From assembly GCA_027563935.2 (NCBI GenBank), contig CM050451.1, positions 35,479,565-35,543,564 of the forward strand: a stretch of 64,000 nt of DNA, read 5' to 3'. The notes beneath the pieces were generated by a model. The model was not told where the DNA came from and made no database searches. It saw only the letters and a list, made by a program, of their open reading frames with translations. Below are positions 1 to 10,755 of this stretch, in pieces. This stretch comes from Costus lasius. Taxonomy: Eukaryota > Streptophyta > Magnoliopsida > Zingiberales > Costaceae. The position numbers and the translations under genes were made by a program. Position 1 is the stretch's first letter. Every line of letters starts with the position of its first letter.

Positions 1-12
1 CCCCCTGCATCA
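1..12 (+). repeat. 3' terminus of the GagR 5' LTR
   Basis: CCCCCTGCATCA ends in the canonical CA and is followed, after a short spacer, by a primer-binding site. The same 12 bases occur at 53437-53448 without a primer site behind them, as expected for the end of a 3' LTR. The rest of this LTR lies left of the window. Confidence 0.6.
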
Positions 13-15
13 GTT

Positions 16-27
16 TGGTATTAGAGC
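16..27 (+). other. GagR primer-binding site
   Basis: TGGTATTAGAGC is one transition away from the initiator-Met-tRNA complement TGGTATCAGAGC used by most plant LTR elements. The C-to-T change fits methyl-cytosine deamination in an old copy. Confidence 0.7.
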
Positions 28-194
28 ACCTATCTTAGAATAGATTTTTAGCCTAAAAACTATTTTTCAAATTCTAAGACTTTCTTGGACCTAGGTGTTT
101 GAAAGAAGTTGATTTCATAAAAGGCTATCATAAAATATATCACTTTTAGGAGCCTTATTTTCAAAACTAATTTCTTTCAAAACTATCTTTGACT

Positions 195-377
195 ATGACT
201 ACTAGATCGGGAGCAAACTATAATAACAACTTTGAACCTAATGACATGGCTAGACAATCTGAACCTAATGACATGGCCAGACTTTTTCACATGATGGTAG
301 CCCTTAACAATAGGATGACTCAAATGGAAACTAGATTGCCAAACCCAGAAAACCCTAGGGATGGTAGACCCCCTAGT
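195..377 (+). pseudogene. GagR Gag-protease, N-terminal segment
   Basis: The first ATG gives a basic, Asn-rich N-terminus (MTTRSGANYNNN) of the kind seen in plant Ty3 Gag proteins, with a short duplicated EPNDMAR motif and a helical stretch up to about codon 50. The frame ends artificially at 378-380, where the TGA is the first three bases of the CopA1 LTR. The uninterrupted phase continues at 18583. The roughly 170 bp between the primer site and the ATG is leader with no other feature. Confidence 0.75.
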
Positions 378-2069
378 TGAAAGTCCCCTAATCTAAAGAG
401 GGGGGGGGGGGGGGGCGAAACCCAAATAGGAGGCGCATAAATTTTTCTAGCAGAAGCAAGGGTTTCTTAGAATCGTTTGCATAGACATATGATTAACTTG
501 TTAAACAACTAGTATAGATCATACCATAGCCATTGTGTAGATGTCGTCTTGGAAGAAGAGAACAAATCTGATCTCCTCCAAAAGATGCGCACACAATGAG
601 ATGTTGCCTACTCCCTTGTTGCTTCTTGTGCTAGCAAGGCACCAAGGTATCTTGATCGAATAAAAGGAAATGAGAGATGAACTCTCTTGCTTGGCTGAAC
701 TTTCTCCAAGACGTCTTTTTTTTCCACACGAGAGTGTCGTCGAGAGCAAGGAGCAAAGGGTTGAATGGAGCGTGAAGCCAACCGAACGTGGAGGCGTTTC
801 TATTTTGGAACTTCCAAAAATAGCAAACGAAAACGTTCATGCGTTATGCGTTCACTTCAAGTGAACCAAACGCTTATCCCACTCCATATGAACCATGCGC
901 TCACACATGTGCCGGTTCACATGTATATGGTTCAATGGTCAAACCAAACCAGCCCAAGCAATGGTCTAGATCTCATTGAACCAAAAAGGTTCAAGATCTA
1001 ACCGTTGATCTCTCAATGCTTTTCATCTCACCGATCTAGCATCACTTCTCTCGATCGAAGCTTACCGATCTCAAGCCCTAATCAATCAAACATGATCAGA
1101 CCAGATCTCACTTACAATCAGAGTTTAAATCCCTTTAAACTGAACTGAAACAATTCAGTCCACACGATCTGACTTAAGTAAGCCATATCATCAAATTGTG
1201 CGACCCTAAGGGTTTCCTTTAAATGTCGGTAACGATAACTTACGTTATCACAATCAGTGAGGGGTATCTAGCAACACATCACTGTCTCCCGATATAAAGG
1301 AAAGAGTCTTCCAAGACTACACCCAAACCACAGCACAAGTGTGAATCAACTTCACGAGGCATACATGTTTCCTTTGCCACTGGATGTTCTTATTGGACAA
1401 GCGTGTCAAGCCTGTAGCTCCAATATGATGAGCATGATTAGATCAGATGAACATAGTCACCTGGGTATGGCCATACACTTTCTCAATCATCTCATGCAGG
1501 GGGGGCCCCTTTAGAACATCACACTCCAATCAAGGAGACGGCAATCCTATATCTATCACTAGTGTCCTAACCTGATTCATGATCATTATCCAAGATAGTC
1601 TATAACCATTATGTTTCAAATGATATTGAACTACCTCAAAACAATGACAATCATCATTTTAGAAACACAAGTGATCTCAAGTCAGAGGACATGTACCACT
1701 TGTTGCAAACAAGGATTATTCACATTGTGACAAGCAATTGAATATCCTAGTAGGGTCTGTCCAGTACATCCAATGTACCCATGAGTCTACATCTTATTCC
1801 ATGCTCGAAGCATCCTATAAGATTAGAACACATATTAGTCTCAATCATATCAAGGCTGTCTCATGTTCACCAAGATATCTCGACTAAGGACATTACAGCA
1901 TGTCAGCCAAGCTGAACAGCATTGAGACATTATTCAGAAGCACACTTATTGCAGCAGACAATGTAACAAACTGAATAACAACTATTGCCTTTATAAACAT
2001 AAGAGTTTATACATGATACTGAACGAATCCCAAGGCCTCAAACATTAGCCTTAAGGGCATACCCCAACA
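378..2069 (-). repeat. CopA1 3' LTR
   Basis: On the minus strand it runs from TGTTGGGGTATGCCC to GGGGACTTTCA. Next to the internal side lies the inverted polypurine tract (TCTCCCACTTGCAC at about 2071-2084). Near the low-coordinate end there is a 16-base G run (400-415), which is poly-C in the element's own sense. It carries the conserved ATGGCTATG-GTATGA string at 521-534 (reverse complement), identical in position to the putative spliced start exon of the 5' LTR. Confidence 0.93.
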
Positions 2070-2089
2070 ATCTCCCACTTGCACTTAAT

Positions 2090-4669
2090 CTAATGGTTGA
2101 GAAATCTCAAACCCATATTATTACAGTGCTTCTCATGCTTCTGCTGCGCCAGAGGCTTGGTAAGCGGGTCAGCCAGATTGTCATCTGTATGAACCTTGCA
2201 AATTTTGATCTCACCACGATCAATGATCTCCCGGATCAAGTGAAACTGTCTCTGTATGTGCTTGGACTTCTGGTGCGACCGTGGTTCCTTTTCTTGTGCG
2301 ATTGCTCCAGTGTTATCACAGAAGATAACCAAAGGATCTGCACTCAAAGGAACAACACCAAGTTCCTGAACGAACTTGCGAATCCATACTGCCTCCTTAG
2401 ATGCTTCCGAGGCTGCAACATACTCGGCTTCTGTTGTGGAATCAGCAACGATAGACTGTTTGAAACTTTTCCACACCACTGCTCCACCATTCAAGCTAAA
2501 AATATAGCCTGATTGCGATCGGAAATCATCCTGGTCAGATTGGAACGAAGCGTCAGTATATCCTTCAATACTGAGTTCTTCCTGACCTCCATATATCAAG
2601 AACATATCTTTGGTCCTCCGAAGATATTTCAAAATGTTCTTGACTGCAATCCAGTGCGCCTGACCTGGATTACTTTGGAATCGACTGGTCACGCTTAACC
2701 CGTAAGCGATGTCTGGGCGAGTACATAACATCGCATACATAATGGACCCAATAGCCGAAGCATAAGGCGTATTGTCCATTTCATCTTTCTCAGTCTGTGT
2801 TAGTGGACACTGACTCTTTGAAAGATTCAGACCATGTCTGACTGGAAGATATCCTCTTTTAGAATTCTCTAAATGAAATCTCTCCAGGACTTTATCGATG
2901 TAAGTACTTTGGCACAGCCCGAGAAGCCTCTTAGATCTATCTCTGTAGATCTTCACACCTAATACATAGGCTGCTTCTCCTAGATCTTTCATCTGGAAAC
3001 ATTTTCTTAACCATGCTTTAACAGCATGCAGTTCAGGAATATCGTTTCCAATGATTAAGATATCATCGACGTAGAGGACTAGGAAAGTAATCACGCTCCC
3101 ACTAAACCTCTTATATACACACGGGTCATCTTCATTCTTGATGAAACCAAATTCACAGATTGATTCATCAAAACGAATATTCCAGCTTCTAGATGCTTGC
3201 TTAAGTCCATAAATGGACTTCTTTAACTTGCATATTTTATGACGATCTGATGGATTAGTGAAACCTTCAGGTTGTGTCATATACACATCCTCATCCAGTT
3301 TTCCATTAAGGAAAGCGGTCTTCACATTCATCTGCCAGATCTCATAATCGTAATATGCTGCTATCGCAAGAATAATCCGAATAGACTTGAACATGGCTAC
3401 AGGAGAGAAAGTTTCATCATAATCTATCCCGTAGATTTGTTTGAAACCTTTCGCAACTAGCCTGCCTTTATAGGTAACTACGTTACCATCCATGTCAATC
3501 TTCTTCTTGAAGATCAATTTACAGCCTATAGGGAATACTCCCGGAGGCGGATCAACCAAATCCCAGACTTGATTATCTGACATGGAGTCCATCTCGGCTC
3601 GCATAGCTTCAAGCCATCTAGCTGACTTCGGTCCACTGACCGCATCCGCATAAGTGAGGGGTTCATCATGATCAATGATGTAGACTCCGTCATAGCGCTC
3701 AGGCTGTCGATGGATCCTTCCCGATCTACGCGGTTCCCGTGATATCTGAGCCTCAGGTTGTTCAATAACCTGTTCTACTGGCTCAGGCTCATCCAACTGT
3801 GCTTGACTACTTTGTCCTTCCTCTGGATTCTCATCCAGTTTTATTTCTCTCCCACTGGCTTCTTGCAGAAGAAATTCCTTCTCAAGAAAAATTGCCGTCC
3901 GAGCAACAAATACTTTGTTCTCTTTGGGATCGTAGAAATAATAACCCTTAGTTTCCTTAGTGTAACCGACAAAGATGCATTTCTCAGATCTGCTCTCTAG
4001 TTTCCCAGAGGCGAGCTTTTTGACATAAGCATCGCAACCCCAGATCTTAATAAATGTCAAGCTCGGCTGTTTCCCATACCATAACTCATATGGAGTCTTT
4101 GAAACTGCCTTGGATGGCACTCGGTTTAGTACCTTTGCAGCTGTTTCCAGTGCAAATCCCCAAAAGGAGTAAGGTAGAGTAGCCTGACTCATCATAGAAC
4201 GAACCATATCCAGTAAGGTTCTGTTCCTCCTCTCGGACACACCATTCCATTGCGGTGTTCCTGGTGGAGTGAGCTGTGAGATAATCCCACACTCCTTCAG
4301 ATAGTCAGTAAACTCTCGACTTAGGTATTCTCCACCTCGATCTGAGCGAAGTGCCTTGATATTTCGGCCTAGCTGATTCTGTACTTCATTTTTGAACACT
4401 TTTAACTTGTCAAAAGATTCACTCTTATGTCTCATTAGATAGACATACCCATATCTACTGAAATCATCAGTAAAGGTAATGAAGTATGAATAGCCACCTC
4501 TGGCATGTTTACTAAATGGCCCACACACATCACTGTGTATAAGGTCAAGTAAACCTGAAGTCCTTTGACCTTTGTTAGGAAACGGAGACTTCGTCATTTT
4601 TGCCCAATAAACAAGCTTTGCATGTATCAATCTCCTCATAGGAGTATGATCCCAGCAGTCCATGGTCAT
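2090..4669 (-). pseudogene. CopA1 Pol segment: integrase, reverse transcriptase, RNase H
   Basis: This is the C-terminal two thirds of the copia polyprotein that would copy RNA to cDNA and insert it in the nucleus. Visible in order are the integrase core (SDVCGPF, LRSDRGGEY and NGVSERR, the D-D-35-E triad), reverse transcriptase (WQMNVKTAFLNG and YVDD) and RNase H (YTDAS, STTEAEY, CDN), ending MGLRFLNH. One catalytic-region change is visible: WQMN where CopA2 and the other copies have WQMD, which removes the first RT aspartate. It is out of phase with the Gag segment because of a one-base gain in a T run at 4597-4601. Confidence 0.92.
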
Positions 4670-5975
4670 GCAACCGCTTAATGCGCTTCTTGTTAATATG
4701 GCCTAAACGACTATGCCATAGCAAGGTGCTGTCATCAGCATACTTGGCTTTCTTATTATCAATATTTTGTATAGAACATTCCATGTCCAACATGAATAAC
4801 CCATTGTTAATTGACCCAGTAGCATAAATAATATTATCAAGAGAAAGATAACACTTTGAAGTCTTGCATTCAAAGGAAAACCCTTTCCTGACAAGAGCAG
4901 GAATAGAGATAATATTCTTGGTAATGCTAGGTACAAAATAACAATTGTTCAGTTCTAATACAAGTCCAGATGGTAATGAGATGTGATATTCTCCTACAGC
5001 AACAGTAGCAACCCGTGCCCCGTTTCCTACTCGTAGGTCCACCTCATGCTGTCCCACCTGTCTTCTTCTCTTGAGTTCCTGTACATTTGAACAAATGTGA
5101 ACTCCACATGCAGTGTCCAACACCCATGATATAGAAGAAGAGGATATCATGACTTCAGTCACAAAAATACCTGAGCCAGAAGCGATGCTTCCCTTCTTGT
5201 CTCCTTGGAGCGCTTTACAGTCCTTTTTCCAGTGACCCAGCTGGCCACAATGGAAACATCTGTATTCCTTCGACCGCTTAACCTTTTGTTTCAGAGCCTT
5301 GTTGTAGTTCTTGACAGGGGCTTTGCCCTTCTTCCCCTTCTTCTTGTTCCTGGAAGGAAACATCAAGATAGAGGTTGAAGGCTTTCCCTTTAGAGTCTCC
5401 TCTGTAGTCAAGAGCATATTCAGCAACTCTGCCGGAGTACAGTCGATCTTGTTCATATTAAAATTAATAATGAACGGATCGAAAGAGGCCGGAAGGGACT
5501 GCAGAATAATGTCTACAGCAAGCTCCTGATTGATGGTATGCCCCAGTTTCTCTAGAGCCTCCTTGTGCCCAATCATCTTGAGCACATGAGCTCCCACTGG
5601 ACTCCCTTCAGCCAGTTTGCTCTGAAAGAAAAGCTTGGTCAAATTATAGCGTTCAGTCCTCGCCTGTACAGCATACAGCATCTTGAGGTTTGCTATAATT
5701 TCTATAGCAGACATATCCTCATGCTGACGCTGCAGCTGTGGTGTCATAGAGGCTAGCATCAGGCAAGCGACATCAATGCTATCATTGACATGCTTTTCAT
5801 AGGCTTCCCGAACCGCCCTTGCGGCGTTCGGAGCGGGTTGAGGCGGTATAGCCGTCTCGAGGACATACAGTTTCCTCTCAGCCTTAAGAACAATCTTAAG
5901 GTGTCCGTACCAGTCTGAGAAGTTTGGCCCAGCAAACTTCTCCCTTTCCAGTAGGGATCGCACATTGAAGCTCAT
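4575..5975 (-). pseudogene. CopA1 Gag, protease and integrase zinc-finger segment
   Basis: The frame starts at the ATG homologous to CopA2 (MSFNVRSLLEREKFAG). It contains the capsid-like Gag domain, a CCHC zinc knuckle (CFHCGQLGHWKKDC), an aspartic protease motif (WVLDTACG) and the integrase HHCC domain (HSRLGH, CKAC). It runs off frame just after CKACLLGK, where five A residues (plus strand T, 4597-4601) replace four in CopA2. That single insertion is the only frame break seen in CopA1. Upstream, 21 in-frame nucleotides lead back to a 3' splice-site-like TTGTAG. Confidence 0.92.
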
Positions 5976-7335
5976 GGTGTTCGTTGCTGCAGGAATCTAC
6001 AACAATGCAAGAACAGCAAGGTCAGTATCAATGTTTAGAATCAATCCAGGACTTGAGAAAGATTCTTTTCTCACTATTTTATCTGACTGAAAAATCCATT
6101 AAAACAGTCCGAAAGAGTAAGACTCTTTTAGTGAGATGGGATCCAAATTTCATACTTGGTCTCCGCGTCCCGCTCAGGCGAGATAAGATGCACAGAGAGT
6201 ACAAGCACTAATTTCTGGTAGGCAGTCCCTACCAATCGCCAACCCGTGCGATTCCCCTTCATCTGGGCAATCCAGCAGACTGTGCCAATTGAGTTGGTAC
6301 AACACAGTCTCTGACCCCACAGATGGCTGCCTCCATATAGCTAACATATGCCCCATATGTAGCCTACATGGTCAAGCTGAACTGACCTACTCCCTGGACC
6401 GCCACGTGCTATGCTGAGCAACGAGAAGCGATAAATCCCTTCTCTGTAACACGCAGGTGAAATCACACACCGTCTGAAGATAGATGGGCGTGCCCACTGA
6501 GTGGGTACAACACGGCCCCAACGATAGTCAGAACAGTGAGGTTTCGCGTCAGAAGGCTTATGAGCTTGATATTATAGCGTTGGATTTTAACGGTCCTTTT
6601 ATCTTCTTAACTATCATGCAAACCCTATGGTGATAGCAGAAGATAAATAAATCATGCAATTCTAATTATTTAAACAACAAAAGAAAGCATGATGATCTTA
6701 TGTGGTAAACGCCCATTAAGCCTAGGTAAGACCTTAAGTTAACTTAAGTCTTCACTTGAGCTCTTCATGAGTCATTTGCATCTCATTTGGCCCAGACCAG
6801 GGCCCAAGCGCCCTCTGCAGCTCAGATGCGCCCACCAGGTACATGCGCCTGTCATAGGGTCAAACCCTAGACCTCCCACCTGGTCAAGCCTCTGCTGCAT
6901 GCGCCTCTGCCATGTGTGCTCTGTGCTCTTGTCTGATTAAAATTTCATTTTAATCTATCTAGACAAGATTGACACGCAGGTCAATTACACAATAAATTAA
7001 TTAAAATGTGATGCGTAGATCACAAAATAATTTACAATTAATCCAGGCACGCAGGCCCCAGCACAGCACACATTAATTGGGCAACCCACATAAGATGAAA
7101 TAAACAAGCATCATGGCATCCAATCAACATGTGATCCATCAACAAAATAAAATTTTTGTTTTAAAATCCCATTGGAATCAATTTTATTTGTCTTATGTGC
7201 CCTACTACCTTACAACGGTCCATTAATAGGGATTCACTCATCATGTTTAGTCAGATCCACTGCCCTTGCATGCACCAAGTCCTAACTGACTTGAGTCGAC
7301 CTAATGGTCAACCATGCATGCGCAAAGGGCTGAAC
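5976..7335 (-). other. CopA1 leader, gag-proximal part, with structured RNA elements
   Basis: No credible gene is present. The sequence is homologous to the CopA2 leader. On the minus strand it holds hairpin H1 (6486-6519), hairpin H2 (6277-6310, with one C-A mismatch at the loop-closing pair), H3 near 6170-6182, the three-way junction near 6070-6140 and the splice-acceptor-like TTGTAG ending at 5997. The remainder of the same leader lies beyond CopA2 at 16442-16891. Confidence 0.75.
7331..7335 (+). repeat. Target-site duplication of CopA2 (left copy)
   Basis: TGAAC lies directly before the CopA2 5' LTR and is repeated at 16437-16441 directly after its 3' LTR. This proves that CopA2 transposed into the CopA1 leader. 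Confidence 0.95.
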
Positions 7336-9018
7336 TGTTGGGGTATGCCCTTAAGGCTAATGTTTGAGGCCTAGGGATTGTAACAGTATCATGTATAAAC
7401 TCTTTTGTTTATAAAGGCAATGGTTGTTATTCAGTTTGTTACATTGTCTGCTGCAATAACTGTGCTTCTGAATAATGTCTCAATGCTGTTCAGCTAGGCT
7501 GACATGCTATAAAGTCCTTAGTCGAGATATCTTGGTGAACATGAGACAGCCTTGATATGATTGAGACTAATATGTGTTCTAATCTTATAGGATGCTTCGA
7601 GCATGGAATAAGATGTAGACTCATGGGTACATTGGATGTACTGGACAGACCCTACTAGGATATTCAATTGCTTGTCACAATGTGAATAATCCTTGTTTGC
7701 AACAAGTGGCACATGTCCTCTGACTTGAAATCACTTGTGTTTCTAAATGATGATTGTCATTGTTTTGAGGTAGTTCAATATCATTTGAAACATAATGGTT
7801 ATAGACTATCTTGGATGGTGAACTTGAGTCATGTTAGAGCGCTAGTGATAGATATAGGATTGCCGTCTCCTTGTTTGGAGTGTGATGTTCTAAAGGGGCC
7901 CCCCTGGATGAGATGATTGAGAAAGTGTATGGCCATACCCAGGTGACTATGTTCATTTGATCTAATCATGCTCATCATATTGGAGCTACAGGCTTGACAC
8001 GCTTGTCCAATAAGAACATCCTGTGGCAAAGGAATCATGTATGCCTGGTGAAGTGGATTCACACTTGTGCTGTGGTTTGGGTGTAGTCTTGGAAGACTCT
8101 TTCTTTTATATCGGGATACAGTGATGTGTTGCTAGATACCCCTCACTGATGGTGATGACGTAAGTTATCGTTACCGACATTTAAAGGAAACCCTTAGGGT
8201 CGCACAATTTGATGATATGTCTTACTTAAGTCAGATCGTGTGGACTGAATTGTTTAGGTTCAGTTTAAAGGGATTTAATCTCTGATTGTGAGTGAGATCT
8301 GGTCTGATCATGTTTGATTGATTAGGGCTTGAGATCGGTAAGCTTCGATTGAGAGAATGGATGCTAGATCGGTGAGATCAGGAGCATCAAGAGATCAACG
8401 GTCAGATCAAGAACCTTAGGGTTTAATGTGATCTGGACTAATAGCTTGGGTTAATTGGTCTTTGAACCAAACAAAATTGAACCAGCTCATCATGTGAGCG
8501 CACGGTTCAAGTTAAGAGAAATATGCGATTGGGAAAAACCCTTGATCGCATGTTGAGGAGTGGCTTTCTATTTTTAGAAAGCATGATCACATACGTGACC
8601 ACGCCTCACCTCTTCACTCCTATTGTTGTCGCCCCTCTCTTCTTGTGTGTTTTTTTTGGGCATTCTCGTGGAAGAGGCTTTGACGACAAGGAAGAATCGC
8701 CAAGCAGTGGATCTCATCTTCTTCATCCCTTCTCACACGACAAGGTCACATGGAGAACCTTGCTAGCACAAGGAGCGTCCAAGGAGCAAGCCATCGATCA
8801 TCTTGTGTGTGGCGCTTTGGAGGAGAACCCCATCGTTCTCTCTTCTTCCTAGACACCATCCAAGCGATGGCCATGGTATGAGTCGCTACCATTCTATGCA
8901 ATTGATTTTAAAGTTGATCATATATCATGCATTCGATCCCTAGAAACCCCTTCCGCTGCATGAAAACCTCCATATGCGCCTATTAGGGTTTCGCTCCCCG
9001 TTTCTTAGGGGACTTTCA
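7336..9018 (+). repeat. CopA2 5' LTR
   Basis: It begins TGTTGGGGTATGCCC and ends GGGGACTTTCA. It contains TATAAA-like sequences at about 7393-7420, a conserved 20-base block (7927-7946) with the palindrome TATGGCCATA, a TGACGTAA motif near 8156, a GGGTCGCACA block (8197-8206) and the putative start exon and donor at 8867-8881. I could not fix the transcription start. A 109-codon open frame at 8523-8852 lies in the LTR and is probably 5' UTR or chance. Confidence 0.95.
8867..8881 (+). promoter_or_regulatory. Putative LTR-encoded gag start exon end and 5' splice site (CopA2)
   Basis: The sequence reads ATG GCC ATG (8867-8875) and then GTATGA. Joining 8875 to 10830 keeps the gag frame open and adds M-A-M-I-P-A-A-T-N-T before the M at 10851. 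The same place in CopA1, CopA3 and CopA4 reads ATG GCT ATG, ATG GCA ATG and ATG GCA ATG, always followed by GTATGA. Only the silent third base of the Ala codon varies, which is what a coding exon would show. No RNA evidence is available here. Confidence 0.6.
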
Positions 9019-9020
9019 AT

Positions 9021-9031
9021 TGGTATCAGAG
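9021..9031 (+). other. CopA2 primer-binding site
   Basis: TGGTATCAGAG lies two bases after the LTR end and is complementary to the 3' end of initiator Met tRNA, the primer for minus-strand cDNA. Confidence 0.93.
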
Positions 9032-10305
9032 GAAAGTTATATGCATGTTTGTATGATTGCTTAACTTTAGTGATCCATGTTTGCGCAACACCTTAGATCT
9101 AAACTACATGCGAAAGTTATTCATGCGAAAACTACATGATGTATGATTTTTATCATTAGCGCATGTATCTGGTTGGCGCATCCATTTTGTTTTTCTCAAA
9201 AACTTCTTTACTTGCGCGACTCACCTTAGATCTAAGTGCCGCCTGCTATAAGTCCTTAGACGGGTTAGTAGGGTTGAAGTCATCTCTAGTTAAGATCCAA
9301 CTAGTCTGATCAGACCATCTGACAGCCTAGATGGGTCGACCAGATGGCACCTATGTGCAAGCATAAGGTGGCTATAGGTCGACTGCATCAAAGGCGTGTA
9401 GCGAGGTCTGGTTGAGACAACCAGTGAACACGCATGAGTTAGGCCCGGGGTCACACCCGCTTGCCAAAACTCATGTAGGTTGTTCTGCCCATGGCGCATG
9501 CATAGTTGACCACTGGGTCGACTCAAGTCAGTTAGGACTTGGTGCATGTAAGGGCAGTGGATCTGACTAGGACTGATGAGTGGATCCCTAGTAATGGACC
9601 GTTGTAAGGTAGTAGGGCGTATAAGGAAATTAAAATTGATGCCAATGGGGTTGTTCAAAAATTTAATTTCTTGATTGGATCACATGATGATTGATGCCAA
9701 TTGCTTGTTTATTTAATCTTATGTGGGCTGCCCCGTGTTTAATGTGTGCTGTGCTGGGGCCTGCGAGCCTGGTTAAAATTTGTAAATTAATTTTTATTAT
9801 GATCTGCGCATCACATTTTATTTAATTTATAAACTGTAATTGACCTGCGAGTCAATCTTGTCTAGATAGATTAAATTGTATTTTAATCAGATAAGAGCAC
9901 AGAGCACACTTGGCAGAGGCGCATGCAGCAGTGGCTTGACCAGACGGGAGGTCTAGGGTTCGACCCTAGGACAGGCGCATTTTCCCTGGTGGGCGCACCT
10001 GAGCTGCAGTTGGCGCTTGGGCCCTAGGTTGGGCCAGATGAGAAGCAAAAGCCCCATGAAGAAAAGCAAGTGAAGACTTAAGTTAGGTTAAGGTCTTACT
10101 TAGGCTTAATGGGCTTTTACCACATAAGATCAGCATGCTTTCTATTTATTGTTTATATAATTAGAATTGCATGATTTATTTATCTTCTGCTATCACCATA
10201 GGAATTGCATGATAGTTGAGAAGATAAAAGACCGTTAAAATCCAACGCTAAATATCAAGCACGTAAAGCCTTCTGACGCGAAACCTCACTGTTCTGACTA
10301 TCGTT

Positions 10306-10339
10306 GGGGCCGTGTTGTACCCACTCAGTGGGCACGCCC
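10306..10339 (+). ncRNA. Leader hairpin H1 (CopA2)
   Basis: The inner stem is CCCAC / GTGGG closing a TCA loop (10320-10332). A five-base TTGTA bulge sits on the 5' side, then an outer stem pairs GGG..CGTG with CACGCCC. In CopA4 the outer pair G10308-C10337 is replaced by A-T (57040 and 57069), a compensating change. Confidence 0.65.
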
Positions 10340-10465
10340 ATCTATCTTCAGACGGTGTGTGATTACACCTGCGTGTTACAGAGAAGGGATTTATCGCTTC
10401 TCGTTGCTCAGCATAGCACGTGGTGGTCCAGGGAGTAGGTCAGGTTCGCTTGACCATGTAGGCTA

Positions 10466-10480
10466 CATATGGGGCATATG
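10466..10480 (+). ncRNA. Leader hairpin between H1 and H2 (CopA2)
   Basis: CATATG / CATATG closes a GGG loop, and flanking TAG-CTA sequences can extend the stem. CopB has an unrelated-sequence hairpin in the equivalent place (34911-34936). Confidence 0.5.
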
Positions 10481-10514
10481 TTAGCTATATGGAGGCAGCC
10501 ATCTGTGGGATCAG

Positions 10515-10548
10515 AGACTGTGTTGTACCAACTCAGTTGGCACAGTCT
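10515..10548 (+). ncRNA. Leader hairpin H2 (CopA2)
   Basis: The outer stem AGACTGTG / CACAGTCT is a perfect 8 bp. A TTGTA bulge on the 5' side is followed by the inner stem CCAAC / GTTGG and a TCA loop. Relative to H1 the middle inner pair is A-T instead of C-G, so the two hairpins have the same design with paired changes. Confidence 0.7.
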
Positions 10549-10643
10549 GCTGGATTGCCCAGATGAAGGGGAATCGCACGGGTTGGCGATTGGCAGGGAC
10601 TGCCTACCAGAAATTAGTGCTTGTACTCTCTGTGCATCTTATC

Positions 10644-10657
10644 TCGCCTGAGCAGGA
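10644..10657 (+). ncRNA. Leader hairpin H3 (CopA2, one mismatch)
   Basis: CTCGC, loop CTGA, then GCAGG. In CopA4 the 3' arm is GCGGG and pairs fully with one G-U wobble. CopA2 has a G-to-A mismatch. It is homologous in position to CopB hairpin CCCAC / GTGGG at 35090-35103. Confidence 0.55.
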
Positions 10658-10689
10658 CGCGGAGACCAAGTATGAAATCTGGATCCCAT

Positions 10690-10755
10690 CTCACTAAAAG
10701 AGTGTTACTCTTTCGGACTGTTTTAATGGATTTTTCAGTCAGATAAAATAGTGAG
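10690..10755 (+). ncRNA. Leader three-way junction (CopA2)
   Basis: The closing stem is CTCACTA / TAGTGAG. Inside are hairpin a, AAAGAGT / ACTCTTT with a three-base loop, and hairpin b, GACTG / CAGTC. CopA4 has GGCTG / CAGCC for hairpin b, a compensating A-T to G-C change. CopB keeps the fold with different arms. Confidence 0.65.

Noticed and set aside
8523..8852. 109-codon frame in the CopA2 LTR as a protein gene
   Set aside because: It is interrupted or shifted in the CopA2 3' LTR copy (a T-run change) and not conserved in CopA4; more likely untranslated R/U5 sequence.
9021..9031. tRNA gene fragments at TGGTATCAGAG sites
   Set aside because: These are primer-binding sites complementary to a tRNA end; no cloverleaf or promoter boxes are nearby.
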